28,165 nucleotides of DNA from an uncultured Campylobacter sp. (GTDB lineage Bacteria; Campylobacterota; Campylobacteria; Campylobacterales; Campylobacteraceae). A program made the position numbers and the translations under genes. A model generated the notes under the pieces. It was not told the DNA's origin. It saw only the letters and a program-made list of their open reading frames with translations, and searched no databases. Location: assembly GCF_938039205.1 (NCBI RefSeq), contig NZ_CALHVM010000019.1, forward strand, positions 1-28,165, given 5' to 3'. Positions 18,926 to 26,687 of this stretch are shown here, piece after piece (the first letter of the stretch is position 1; each line of letters starts with the position of its first letter).

Positions 18926-21781
18926 TTATTTCTTCTTCGCCTTTTTTGCCGCATTTTTCATATTTTCCAGCTCCTCGGCTAAAAATTTGCCCGTGTAGCT
19001 GCCCGTTTTTTTATGATTTTTAGCGACATCTTTTACGCTGCCCTCGGCGATGATTTTACCGCCCTTTGCGCCGCCCTCGGGCCCCATATCGACGATGTAG
19101 TCGCAGTTTTTGATGACGTCCATGTTGTGCTCGATGACAAAGACCGAGTTGCCAAGATCAACCAGGTGATGTAGAACTCGTACGAGCCTATCGACGTCGG
19201 CAAAATGCAGCCCAGTAGTCGGCTCGTCGAGGATATAGAGCGTATTTCCCGTATCCGAGCGGCTGAGTTCTTTTGCCAGCTTCACGCGCTGCGCCTCGCC
19301 GCCGCTTAGCGTCACGGCGTTTTGCCCCAGCGTGATGTAGCCTAGGCCCACGTCTTGTAGTGTCGTTAGTTTGCTAGCGATTTTAGGCACGGATTTAAAA
19401 AACTCCACCGCCTCGTCGATGCTCATATTTAGCACGTCGGCGATACTTTTGCCTTTGTAGAGGATTTCTAGCGTCTGCGCGTTGTAGCGGGTGCCGCCGC
19501 ACGAGTCGCAAACTACGTTTACGTCTGGCAAAAAGTGCATCTCGATCGTGATCTCGCCCTCGCCTTGGCACTTTTCGCAGCGTCCGCCCTTGACGTTAAA
19601 GCTAAACCTGCCGATCTTATATCCTCGCAGTTTGGCCTCTTTAGTCTGCGCAAAAAGCCCCCTGATCTCGTCCATCACGCCCGTATAGGTGGCCGGATTA
19701 CTGCGAGGAGTGCGGCCGATAGGGCTTTGATCGAGGTAGATCACCTTGTCTAGATTTTCTAGTCCGCTCAAATTTACCCCAGCGACCTTTTTTACCTTTT
19801 TGGCGCGGTTTAGCTGCTCCTGGGCTTCAGGCAGCAGGGTTTGCAGCACGAGCGAGCTTTTACCCGAGCCAGAAACTCCCGTGATACCGACTAAATTTCG
19901 CAGCGGAAAGCGAGCGCTTAAATTTGAGATGTTGTTGATATTTACGTTTGAGATTTCAAGCCACGTGTCGCTTTTGCGGTTTTTTTGATAGTCGATTTCC
20001 TTTTCGCCGTTTATGTAAAGCGCTGTTTGCGTGCTTGAGCCTAGCAGGCTTTTCACATCGCCGGCAAAGACTATCTGCCCGCCGAATTTCCCGGCTCCAG
20101 GCCCGATATCTACGATATAGTCGGCCTCCTCTATCGTCTTTTTATCGTGCTCGACGACGATAACCGAGTTGCCTTTGGCTTGCAAATTTCGCAGAGTTTT
20201 TATGAGTTTTAGCGTATCGCGCTCATGCAGACCGATACTAGGCTCATCCAGCACGTACATCACGCCGCTAAGGCCCGATCCGATCTGACTAGCGATCCTG
20301 ATACGCTGCGCTTCGCCGCCGCTAATCGTGCGCGCGTCGCGTCCGAGCGATAGATAGCCCAGCCCCACGTCGTAGAGGAAAAACAGCCTCTCGTTTATCT
20401 CCTTAAATATCGGCTTTGCGATCGTTTTATCGTATTCGCTAAGGTAGCTAAAATTTGACTCGTCTGAAAAAAACGCGGTGCAGTTTTCGATACTCATATC
20501 TAAAATTTCGCCGATACCGCGCCCTGCGACCTTGACGGCTAGGCTTTGAGGCTTTAGCCTGTGTCCGCCGCAGTCGTCGCAGACTTTTTCGCTCATGTAT
20601 TCGTCAAAGTCCTTGTAGTCCTTTAGCAGTCCGTGCGTGATTTTTAGCGCGCCTTCAAATTTACGCAGTAGCTTGTTTCGCTTCCAGAAAAACTCGACCT
20701 CTTTTACGTTGCCGTAGAGCACGAGGCGCTTTTCGTCTTCGCTAAGCTCGCAGTAAGGGCGTTTTACGTCGATACCGTTTTGCTCGCAAAAAGCTAGCAA
20801 AAATTTATAATAATAGCTCATATTGTAGCCGTAAAGCAGCTTTATCGCGCCGCCTTCGATGCTTTTTTCCTCGTCGATCACTTTGGTGAGATCCAGGCTA
20901 TATCTGATACCAAGGCCGTCGCACCTCTCGCACGCGCCTTTTGGAGAGTTGAAGCTGAAGCTAAGCGGCTCAAGCGGCGTAAATGAAATTTTACAATCAA
21001 AGCACGCCGAGTGCTCGCTGTAGTGGATGAAGCTCTCTTTTAGCCCGAGTTCCTGCGCGTTTGCGATCTCGATCTCGACCTCGCCGTAGCTCTCGCCGAG
21101 CGCTTTTTCTACGTCTTGGGCTAGGCGCTGCGCATTATCCGCGTCTATCACGATGCGGTCTACGATGAGCTTTATCGTGTGCTTTTTGGTTTTAGCTAGC
21201 TCGATCTCCTCGTCTAGTCTCACCTGCACGCCGTCTATCTGAGCTCTCACGTAGCCTTTACTGCGTAAATTTTCGATCAGATCCGCCCACGTGCCCTTTT
21301 TCTCGCGCACGAGCGGGGCATAGATGACGACTTTAGCGCCCTGAGGGAGCTTTTGGATCTCGTTTATGATATCGCTAGCCGACATTTTAGAGATCGGTTT
21401 GCCGCATTTGTGACAGTGCTGTATGCCGATTCTTGCATAAAGAAGGCGCAGGTAGTCGTAAATTTCCGTTATCGTGCCCACGGTCGAGCGCGGGTTTTTG
21501 GACGTGGTTTTTTGATCTATCGCGATGGCGGGCGTGAGACCCTCGATCTTATCTACGTCTGGCTTGCCTACGCGGTCTAGAAACTGCCTAGCGTAGCTAC
21601 TAAGGCTCTCCATATATCTGCGCTGCCCCTCGGCGTAAAGCGTGTCAAACGCTAGAGTGCTCTTGCCGCTGCCGCTAAGTCCGGTGAAAACTACGAGCTT
21701 GTTTTTCGGAATTTCAAGGTTTAAATTTTTCAGGTTGTGCTCGCGCGCGCCCGTGATTTTTATGGTGTCGTTTGCGTTCAT
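18926..21781 (-). CDS. uvrA: Excinuclease ABC subunit A
   Basis: A 951-residue damage-recognition ATPase of nucleotide excision repair, acting as a dimer that loads UvrB. Two ABC modules are visible: Walker A GLSGSGKSTLAF at about 34-45 and GVSGSGKSSLVL near 645; signature motifs ISGGEAQRI and LSGGEAQRV; Walker B VLDEPSIGLH and ILDEPTTGLH. Zinc sites are present: CHKCGKPI, then CFDC with CERCDGLG, and the conserved CEKCQGEG-CDSCGG pair. Near the N terminus, YMESLSSYARQFLDRVGKPDVD is diagnostic. The length agrees with E. coli UvrA (940). The ATG at 21781 follows GGAAGCGAAG. It is divergent from the DASS transporter (175 bases between) and followed by the pyrimidine-dimer glycosylase gene. The C terminus is Lys-rich. 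Confidence 0.98.
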   Translation of the reverse strand: MNANDTIKITGAREHNLKNLNLEIPKNKLVVFTGLSGSGKSTLAFDTLYAEGQRRYMESLSSYARQFLDRVGKPDVDKIEGLTPAIAIDQKTTSKNPRSTVGTITEIYDYLRLLYARIGIQHCHKCGKPISKMSASDIINEIQKLPQGAKVVIYAPLVREKKGTWADLIENLRSKGYVRAQIDGVQVRLDEEIELAKTKKHTIKLIVDRIVIDADNAQRLAQDVEKALGESYGEVEIEIANAQELGLKESFIHYSEHSACFDCKISFTPLEPLSFSFNSPKGACERCDGLGIRYSLDLTKVIDEEKSIEGGAIKLLYGYNMSYYYKFLLAFCEQNGIDVKRPYCELSEDEKRLVLYGNVKEVEFFWKRNKLLRKFEGALKITHGLLKDYKDFDEYMSEKVCDDCGGHRLKPQSLAVKVAGRGIGEILDMSIENCTAFFSDESNFSYLSEYDKTIAKPIFKEINERLFFLYDVGLGYLSLGRDARTISGGEAQRIRIASQIGSGLSGVMYVLDEPSIGLHERDTLKLIKTLRNLQAKGNSVIVVEHDKKTIEEADYIVDIGPGAGKFGGQIVFAGDVKSLLGSSTQTALYINGEKEIDYQKNRKSDTWLEISNVNINNISNLSARFPLRNLVGITGVSGSGKSSLVLQTLLPEAQEQLNRAKKVKKVAGVNLSGLENLDKVIYLDQSPIGRTPRSNPATYTGVMDEIRGLFAQTKEAKLRGYKIGRFSFNVKGGRCEKCQGEGEITIEMHFLPDVNVVCDSCGGTRYNAQTLEILYKGKSIADVLNMSIDEAVEFFKSVPKIASKLTTLQDVGLGYITLGQNAVTLSGGEAQRVKLAKELSRSDTGNTLYILDEPTTGLHFADVDRLVRVLHHLVDLGNSVFVIEHNMDVIKNCDYIVDMGPEGGAKGGKIIAEGSVKDVAKNHKKTGSYTGKFLAEELENMKNAAKKAKKK

Positions 21782-21956
21782 CTTCGCTTCCGTGATTTTA
21801 AATTTTTAACCCGTAATTATACCCAAAATCGCTTTAACTAAAATCGCTGTTACTTTTATCAACACTTTAGTAAAAAATCAATTTTAAAGCAAAAGAATTT
21901 TTTAAGCCATAAGCTTTTTGGATGTATTATAAATTATCCCAAGCATAGGAGTTATC

Positions 21957-23615
21957 ATGGCAAATCCAAACATTCCTATAGACAGAAGAACAAACCGAGT
22001 CGAGCTCATCGGGCTGGTGCTAGGCGTTTTGCTAGCAATTTGGGTGTATAAAATCTTCCCCGCAAATGCAGGAGACATCGCCCTAGCGGCGGCCAAGGGC
22101 AAAAAGCTGCATGTAGAAGCTATGCCCGTCGTAGCCGCAGTAGCTGCGCTAATGGCGGCGTGGTGGATGACCGAGGCCATCGCCCTGCCCGCAACCGCCC
22201 TGGTACCGATGGTGGCATTTCCGGTGCTAGGCGTCGATGCGTTTAAGGTAGTCGCGGCGCCGTATGCTTCGGACACGATCTATCTTTTTATGGGCGGCTT
22301 CGTGCTAGCCCTTGCTATGCAAAGGTGGAATCTACACACCAGAATCGCCCTTGGCATCGTGCTTTTAGTCGGCACGAGTCCCAGACGGCTAGTGGCGGGG
22401 TTTATGGTGGCGACGGGATTTTTATCCATGTGGGTGAGCAACACCGCAACCGCCATAATGATGCTTCCGGTGGGGCTAAGCGTATTACATTTGGTCGGAC
22501 GCCTAACGACTCAAAAATGGACGTTTACGGCGATCGAGGATGTGGCAAATTTGGACGAAATTTCGCGCAAAGGCGTGCAAGGCGGCTTTATGAATACGGT
22601 ATTTCACAAAGGCCGCGACATCGCAAAAGAGATAAAAGAAAAAACGAGTACTTTTAGCTCAAATTTCGGCATCTCGCTAATGCTAGGCATCGCCTACGCC
22701 GCCTCGATAGGCTCAGTAGGCACCATCATCGGCACTCCGCCAAACGCCCTTCTGGTCGCATACATGAAAAACGAATTTGGCATCGAGATCGGCTTTTTTG
22801 AGTGGATGCTAGTGGGCGTGCCGCTTAGCGTCGTTATGCTTGCGGCGTGTTGGTTTTTGCTCACTTACGTGCTCTTTAAGCCTGAAATCGGCGAGATACC
22901 AAACGGCAAAAAAGTGATCCAAGACGAGCTAGATAAACTAGGCCCCATAACTACGCCCGAAAAGCTAGTCGGAGTCATCTTCGTAGCGGCGGCTGCGTGC
23001 TGGATATCGCTGGGCTTTATCCTAAAGTCCTTTGATGTAAAAATCGCCAGCCTAGATGCGATAATCGCGATGAGTACGGCGATTTTGCTATTTATCGTGC
23101 CCGCAAACAAAAGCGGCGAGCGTCTCATCGACTGGGATAGCGCCAAAAAGCTGCCGTGGGATATCCTCATACTCTTTGGCGGCGGTTTGTCGCTATCAGC
23201 GCAGTTTAGCAGCAGCGGACTATCGCTTTGGATCGGACATCAGGTCTCTGCTCTCGGCGCGCTACCTATCGCCGCGATCATTATGGCCGTCGTAACGCTC
23301 GTCATTTTCCTCACCGAGATCACGTCAAACACTGCTACCGCAGCGGCTTTTTTACCCGTTATCGCAGGCGTTAGCGCAGGTCTTGGATACTCCGGCGCAA
23401 ACGTTATGCTGTTTACGATCCCGGTCGCTATGGCAGCTACGTTTGCATTTATGCTGCCCGTCGCCACGCCGCCAAACGCCATCGCATACGGCTCTGGCTA
23501 CGTAAAAATCAGCTCGATGATAAAGGCCGGAATCTGGTTAAATATCATCGGAATTTTTCTTATCACGGCAACTGTCGTCTTTATCGCTTCGGCCGTTTTT
23601 GGGCTTAAATTTTAA
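21957..23615 (+). CDS. DASS (SLC13) family dicarboxylate/anion:Na+ symporter
   Basis: A 552-residue inner-membrane carrier with about eleven to thirteen helices. The two signature Ser-Asn-Thr sites that form the sodium and carboxylate pocket are present, SNT at 161-163 (MWVSNTATAIMMLP) and at 457-459 (EITSNTATAAAFLPV). GTIIGTPPNAL and, near the C terminus, PVATPPNAIAYGSGYVKI are further family blocks. Between about 185 and 235 lies a longer charged cytoplasmic loop (EDVANLDEISRKG and IAKEIKEKTS). The likely cargo is a C4-dicarboxylate such as succinate, fumarate, malate or tartrate; sulfate cannot be excluded. The ATG at 21957 follows TAGGAG; TATTATAAAT about 25 bases earlier is a possible -10 region. 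It might supply substrate to TtdAB, but they are 20 kb apart. Confidence 0.88.
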   Translation: MANPNIPIDRRTNRVELIGLVLGVLLAIWVYKIFPANAGDIALAAAKGKKLHVEAMPVVAAVAALMAAWWMTEAIALPATALVPMVAFPVLGVDAFKVVAAPYASDTIYLFMGGFVLALAMQRWNLHTRIALGIVLLVGTSPRRLVAGFMVATGFLSMWVSNTATAIMMLPVGLSVLHLVGRLTTQKWTFTAIEDVANLDEISRKGVQGGFMNTVFHKGRDIAKEIKEKTSTFSSNFGISLMLGIAYAASIGSVGTIIGTPPNALLVAYMKNEFGIEIGFFEWMLVGVPLSVVMLAACWFLLTYVLFKPEIGEIPNGKKVIQDELDKLGPITTPEKLVGVIFVAAAACWISLGFILKSFDVKIASLDAIIAMSTAILLFIVPANKSGERLIDWDSAKKLPWDILILFGGGLSLSAQFSSSGLSLWIGHQVSALGALPIAAIIMAVVTLVIFLTEITSNTATAAAFLPVIAGVSAGLGYSGANVMLFTIPVAMAATFAFMLPVATPPNAIAYGSGYVKISSMIKAGIWLNIIGIFLITATVVFIASAVFGLKF

Positions 23616-23617
23616 TC

Positions 23618-23647
23618 AAATTTAGGCGGCCTTAACCGCCTAAATTT
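23618..23647 (+). terminator. Hairpin after the DASS gene
   Basis: AAATTTAGGCGG at 23618-23629 pairs perfectly with CCGCCTAAATTT at 23636-23647 around six bases, starting two bases after the stop codon. The A-run of one arm faces the T-run of the other; there is no further U-tract. The design is the same as the hairpin after the torA-like gene. Confidence 0.6.
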
Positions 23648-23707
23648 ACCCACATTTAATAGGCGTTGCTGTATCATCGTAAAAATATTTTAACCTAAGG
23701 CTGCAAA

Positions 23708-25291
23708 ATGAACGACATCCAAAAATCCTACGACGAGCTTCCATATATCTCGGCCGCTTTCCCCGAAACTTCGCCTGCACGACTTGAGGCTTTGGCTTCG
23801 TTTTTATCGCTAACTCCGCCGCCGTCCAAAACGGCTAAAGTGCTAGAAATCGGTTGCAGCTACGGCGGAAATTTATTTCCTTTTGCTATCGCAAATCCGC
23901 AGGCAAAGGTGCTAGGCATAGACCTAAGCGAAGTGCAGATAAATAAAGCCAAAGAGCTAGCCGCACAAATGCGCGTGGATAATATCGAATTTAAAGCAAA
24001 AGATATCTGCGATTTTACGGATGCGGACGTGAGAGATTACGGCAAATTTGACTACATCATCTGCCACGGCGTTTATAGTTGGGTGCCCGATATGGTAAAG
24101 GACGCGATCCTAAAAACCATCAAGCGATTTTTGAGCCCAAACGGCGTGGCGTACGTGAGCTACAACGTCTACCCGGGCTGGAAGATCAAAGATACGATCA
24201 GGGATTGTCTGATTTTTGGCACCAAGGACATAAAGGGAGAAACCGCAAAGGTAGCTAAGGCTAGAGAGCTTTTAAAAGTACTTGGAGAATACGCCAAATT
24301 TTGCCAAAAAGACGGCAATGCGAGTCAAATTTTTGTAAATTTCGAAAGTCTGAAATTTCATATTGATTATATTCTAACGATGAACGACTCATACATAGCT
24401 CACGAGTATTTGGAAGCTTTTAATAATCCGATTTATTTTAAAGATTTTGCAAATAGTCTAGAGAAAAACGACCTAGCATATCTTGCCGAAGTCGGACTCG
24501 AGGATGTTTTTCAGTCAAATTTGGGGCTGGAAGAGTTTGACTCGTATATAGACGCAAATTTTAGCTCGCGTATCGAAAAAGAGCAGATGCTTGATTTTTT
24601 AACCAATAATATTTTCAGACGCAGTATGATAGTGCACAAAGAGCTCGTTCCAAACGACTTTAGCGTAAATATCGGCGTGGACGAACTTTGCAAGCTGCAT
24701 ATATCGGCAGACTTTAGCAAAACGAAAAACGGCTACCTAAACATCAAAAATATCGCGATGAAGCCTGAGTACGACTGGCTTTATCAAGTCTTTAACGACG
24801 TATGCCCAGCAAGCGTAAATTTCGCCGATGTCGCAGCGCTTTTAAAAGATGACGAAAACGCCGTAAAATCGGCATACTTCGGCTTTATGGAAATTTTAGC
24901 CGTAGACTGTGCAAAGCTAACGACTTATGAGCGTCCTAAAATCGTTTACGAAGCTGGAAAAAGTCGCCTAAAAGAGCGGGCGCGCGGGTATTTTGAATAT
25001 TTCAGCACCACGGGCGAACCAGTGATCAAAATTGCTGACGAACTAAACGTACCGGCAAACTTTTCGCAGTTTGACGCCTTTATCGCGCTTAAATTTAACA
25101 GCAAAAACTCGCTCGAAAATATCGTAAAACAAACGGTAAAATTTGCACGCGAAAGGAATCTGGAGTTTGCCGGCAAAAACGGCGAAGCAATAAAAACCGT
25201 CAGCAAAAACGAATACCAAAAAGCGGCCGAAGACTACGTAAAGGATCTCGAGCTAAAACTAAGCGACGGCGGATTTTTAGAAAATTTCTGA
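23708..25291 (+). CDS. SAM-dependent methyltransferase with regulatory domain (protein-lysine-methyltransferase-like)
   Basis: A 527-residue cytoplasmic enzyme. It opens with the group signature QKSYDELPYISAAFPETSPARLEALA, then class I methyltransferase motif I VLEIGCSYGGN at about 45-55 and VLGIDLSEVQI near 72-82, and motif IV YIICHGVYSWVP around 115. The middle (about 210-310) corresponds to the methyltransferase regulatory domain and the C terminus is a further helical domain ending DGGFLENF. This order is that of the rickettsial outer-membrane-protein lysine methyltransferases (PKMT) and many uncharacterised homologues. In that family the target is lysine on a surface protein; here the target is unknown. 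AAGGCTGCAAA precedes the ATG at 23708. No obvious substrate gene is adjacent. Confidence 0.8.
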   Translation: MNDIQKSYDELPYISAAFPETSPARLEALASFLSLTPPPSKTAKVLEIGCSYGGNLFPFAIANPQAKVLGIDLSEVQINKAKELAAQMRVDNIEFKAKDICDFTDADVRDYGKFDYIICHGVYSWVPDMVKDAILKTIKRFLSPNGVAYVSYNVYPGWKIKDTIRDCLIFGTKDIKGETAKVAKARELLKVLGEYAKFCQKDGNASQIFVNFESLKFHIDYILTMNDSYIAHEYLEAFNNPIYFKDFANSLEKNDLAYLAEVGLEDVFQSNLGLEEFDSYIDANFSSRIEKEQMLDFLTNNIFRRSMIVHKELVPNDFSVNIGVDELCKLHISADFSKTKNGYLNIKNIAMKPEYDWLYQVFNDVCPASVNFADVAALLKDDENAVKSAYFGFMEILAVDCAKLTTYERPKIVYEAGKSRLKERARGYFEYFSTTGEPVIKIADELNVPANFSQFDAFIALKFNSKNSLENIVKQTVKFARERNLEFAGKNGEAIKTVSKNEYQKAAEDYVKDLELKLSDGGFLENF

Positions 25292-25309
25292 TTTTTATTG
25301 AAGGTGGTC

Positions 25310-25325
25310 GGGGTAAATTTACCCC
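25310..25325. terminator. Palindrome between convergent genes
   Basis: GGGGTAAATTTACCCC is a perfect 16-bp palindrome, which as RNA forms a six-pair stem with an AATT loop. It lies between two converging genes, 19 bases after the methyltransferase stop, and can act from either side, although no U-run follows. Confidence 0.5.
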
Positions 25326-25380
25326 ACTCCCTTATTTATCGCAAATTTAATCGTATTGTTTTAAATTTATAAGCTCAAAT

Positions 25381-26133
25381 TTAAGCAAAAAGCTTATTTA
25401 TCATTATAATTAACGTCGTACAGATGAGCGCAAGTAGGCATCTTTTTTGGACGGTGCGGTCGATCTTTTGCGCCAAGGCTACGCCAAATCTCACACTTAT
25501 AAGCGAGCCTATACCTACTAAAACGCCGACCTCGTACTGCACGAGCCCCTGCGAGGATAGGCTAATAAAGCCTGAAATCGACGAAAATATCACAAAAAAC
25601 AGTCCCGTGCTGATCGCCTTTTTTATGTCGTAGTTTAAGAAATTTATCAAAACCGGCATGATGATGACCGAGCCGCCGATACCCACGCTAATCGCTACTA
25701 TACCAACAAAAAGCCCGACGAAAAAAAGCGGCACGAGAGAGGGATTGTGTGCGCCTTTTGGCTCAGGATTTTTAAAAAACAGCTTAATAACGTTAAAAGT
25801 TTGAATACAGATAAGCGTTAGAAGCAAAAACTTCGACGGAACGCTCGCTACGATAAAGCCGCTAGCACTAGCCCCGCAAAAGCCGCCGATGCCTAGCACC
25901 AAAGCAGGCTTTAGATCGACGTTTTTGTTTTTTATATTTAAAAGCGAGCCGTAAACCGAACTAAACACCATCTGAAGGACGCTCACGCCGATTGCGTATT
26001 TAACGTCAAAGCCCAAAAATACGAGTATCGGCACAGCCGCCGCGCCGCCTCCTATGCCTAAAAATCCGGACAAAAAGCCGACAAATAGTCCCAAACACAC
26101 GTAGCCGATCGATGCAACCGATAAAATTTCCAT
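25381..26133 (-). CDS. TauE/SafE (TSUP) family membrane exporter
   Basis: A 250-residue protein with about eight helices. It has the two inverted half-repeats of the family: GFLSGFLGIGGGAAAVPILVFLG near residues 19-41 and GIVAISVGIGGSVIIMPVLINFL near 144-166, each the G-x-GGG/GGS-P-L loop typical of TauE/SafE permeases. These move sulfite, sulfoacetate or other sulfur or organic anions; substrate is not predictable. The ATG at 26133 follows AAGGCGAG. It diverges from the DUF302 gene with only 77 bases between. A link to that gene is possible, because both kinds occur with sulfur or thiol metabolism genes in other bacteria, but nothing here shows it. Confidence 0.88.
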   Translation of the reverse strand: MEILSVASIGYVCLGLFVGFLSGFLGIGGGAAAVPILVFLGFDVKYAIGVSVLQMVFSSVYGSLLNIKNKNVDLKPALVLGIGGFCGASASGFIVASVPSKFLLLTLICIQTFNVIKLFFKNPEPKGAHNPSLVPLFFVGLFVGIVAISVGIGGSVIIMPVLINFLNYDIKKAISTGLFFVIFSSISGFISLSSQGLVQYEVGVLVGIGSLISVRFGVALAQKIDRTVQKRCLLALICTTLIIMINKLFA

Positions 26134-26210
26134 AATCTCGCCTTAAAGTAAAATCCGATTTTAGCCGTTTTTGGGTAAAATTAATTTTAAAATTTATAAA
26201 AGGAAAATTA

Positions 26211-26639
26211 TTGAAAAGATTGTTTTTGATGATTTTTGCAGGGTTAAATTTGGCCTTTGCCAGCGTCACAACAGGCCAGAGCGAGCTGGAGCTAGAAGCC
26301 ACGGTTAAGAGATTTCAAAGACTGCTTGACATGAAGGATATTAGCGAATTTGCCGTAGTGCCTCATCACGTTTTCGCCGCGCAAACGGGAGTAAATTTGA
26401 CGCCGTCGGTCACGGTGATTTTCGGCGCTCCAGGCGTACTTGCGCCGTTAATAGAGTGCGAGCCAAGCCTCGCGCTGGAGCTTCCGTTTAAGTTTTTATT
26501 TCAAAAAAGAGAGGACAAAACGGTCGTGAGCTTTGAGGATATAAAAAGCATCGCGGCTAGATACGGCGCCTCGAACTGTCCCGCCCTAGATGCGGCGCAA
26601 AGGCTAGAGCGCGAGCTTTTTGACGCCGCCGTCAAATGA
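26211..26639 (+). CDS. DUF302 domain periplasmic protein
   Basis: A 142-residue secreted protein. The signal peptide is MKRLFLMIFAGLNLAFA with cleavage expected before SVTTG. The mature part has the DUF302 layout: TVKRFQRLLDMKDISEFAVVPHH, then TVIFGAPGVLAPLIECEPSLALELPFKFLF (the F-G-x-P-x-x-x-x-x-L and P-x-x-A-L-x-L-P blocks) and TVVSFEDI. Here the family loop keeps one cysteine (IEC) and ends with ASNCPALDAAQRLERELFDAAVK. The start is a TTG at 26211, chosen because AAAAGGAAAA lies before it and the signal peptide begins there. The family is a single beta-alpha fold of unknown role, often near sulfur or thiol genes. trpE follows after 48 bases but has its own promoter. Confidence 0.85.
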   Translation: MKRLFLMIFAGLNLAFASVTTGQSELELEATVKRFQRLLDMKDISEFAVVPHHVFAAQTGVNLTPSVTVIFGAPGVLAPLIECEPSLALELPFKFLFQKREDKTVVSFEDIKSIAARYGASNCPALDAAQRLERELFDAAVK

Positions 26640-26664
26640 AAATTAAGCTTAATTTTTATATAAT
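26639..26664 (+). promoter_or_regulatory. trpE promoter with 18-bp palindrome
   Basis: AAAATTAAGCTTAATTTT at 26639-26656 is a perfect palindrome, starting at the last base of the DUF302 stop. TATAAT at 26659-26664 is a perfect -10 box, two bases on. AAAGGA follows before the ATG at 26688. The palindrome may be an operator across the -35 region, or a weak terminator for the gene before. Confidence 0.55.
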
Positions 26665-26687
26665 CGACGCTCATTAAAGGATATTTT

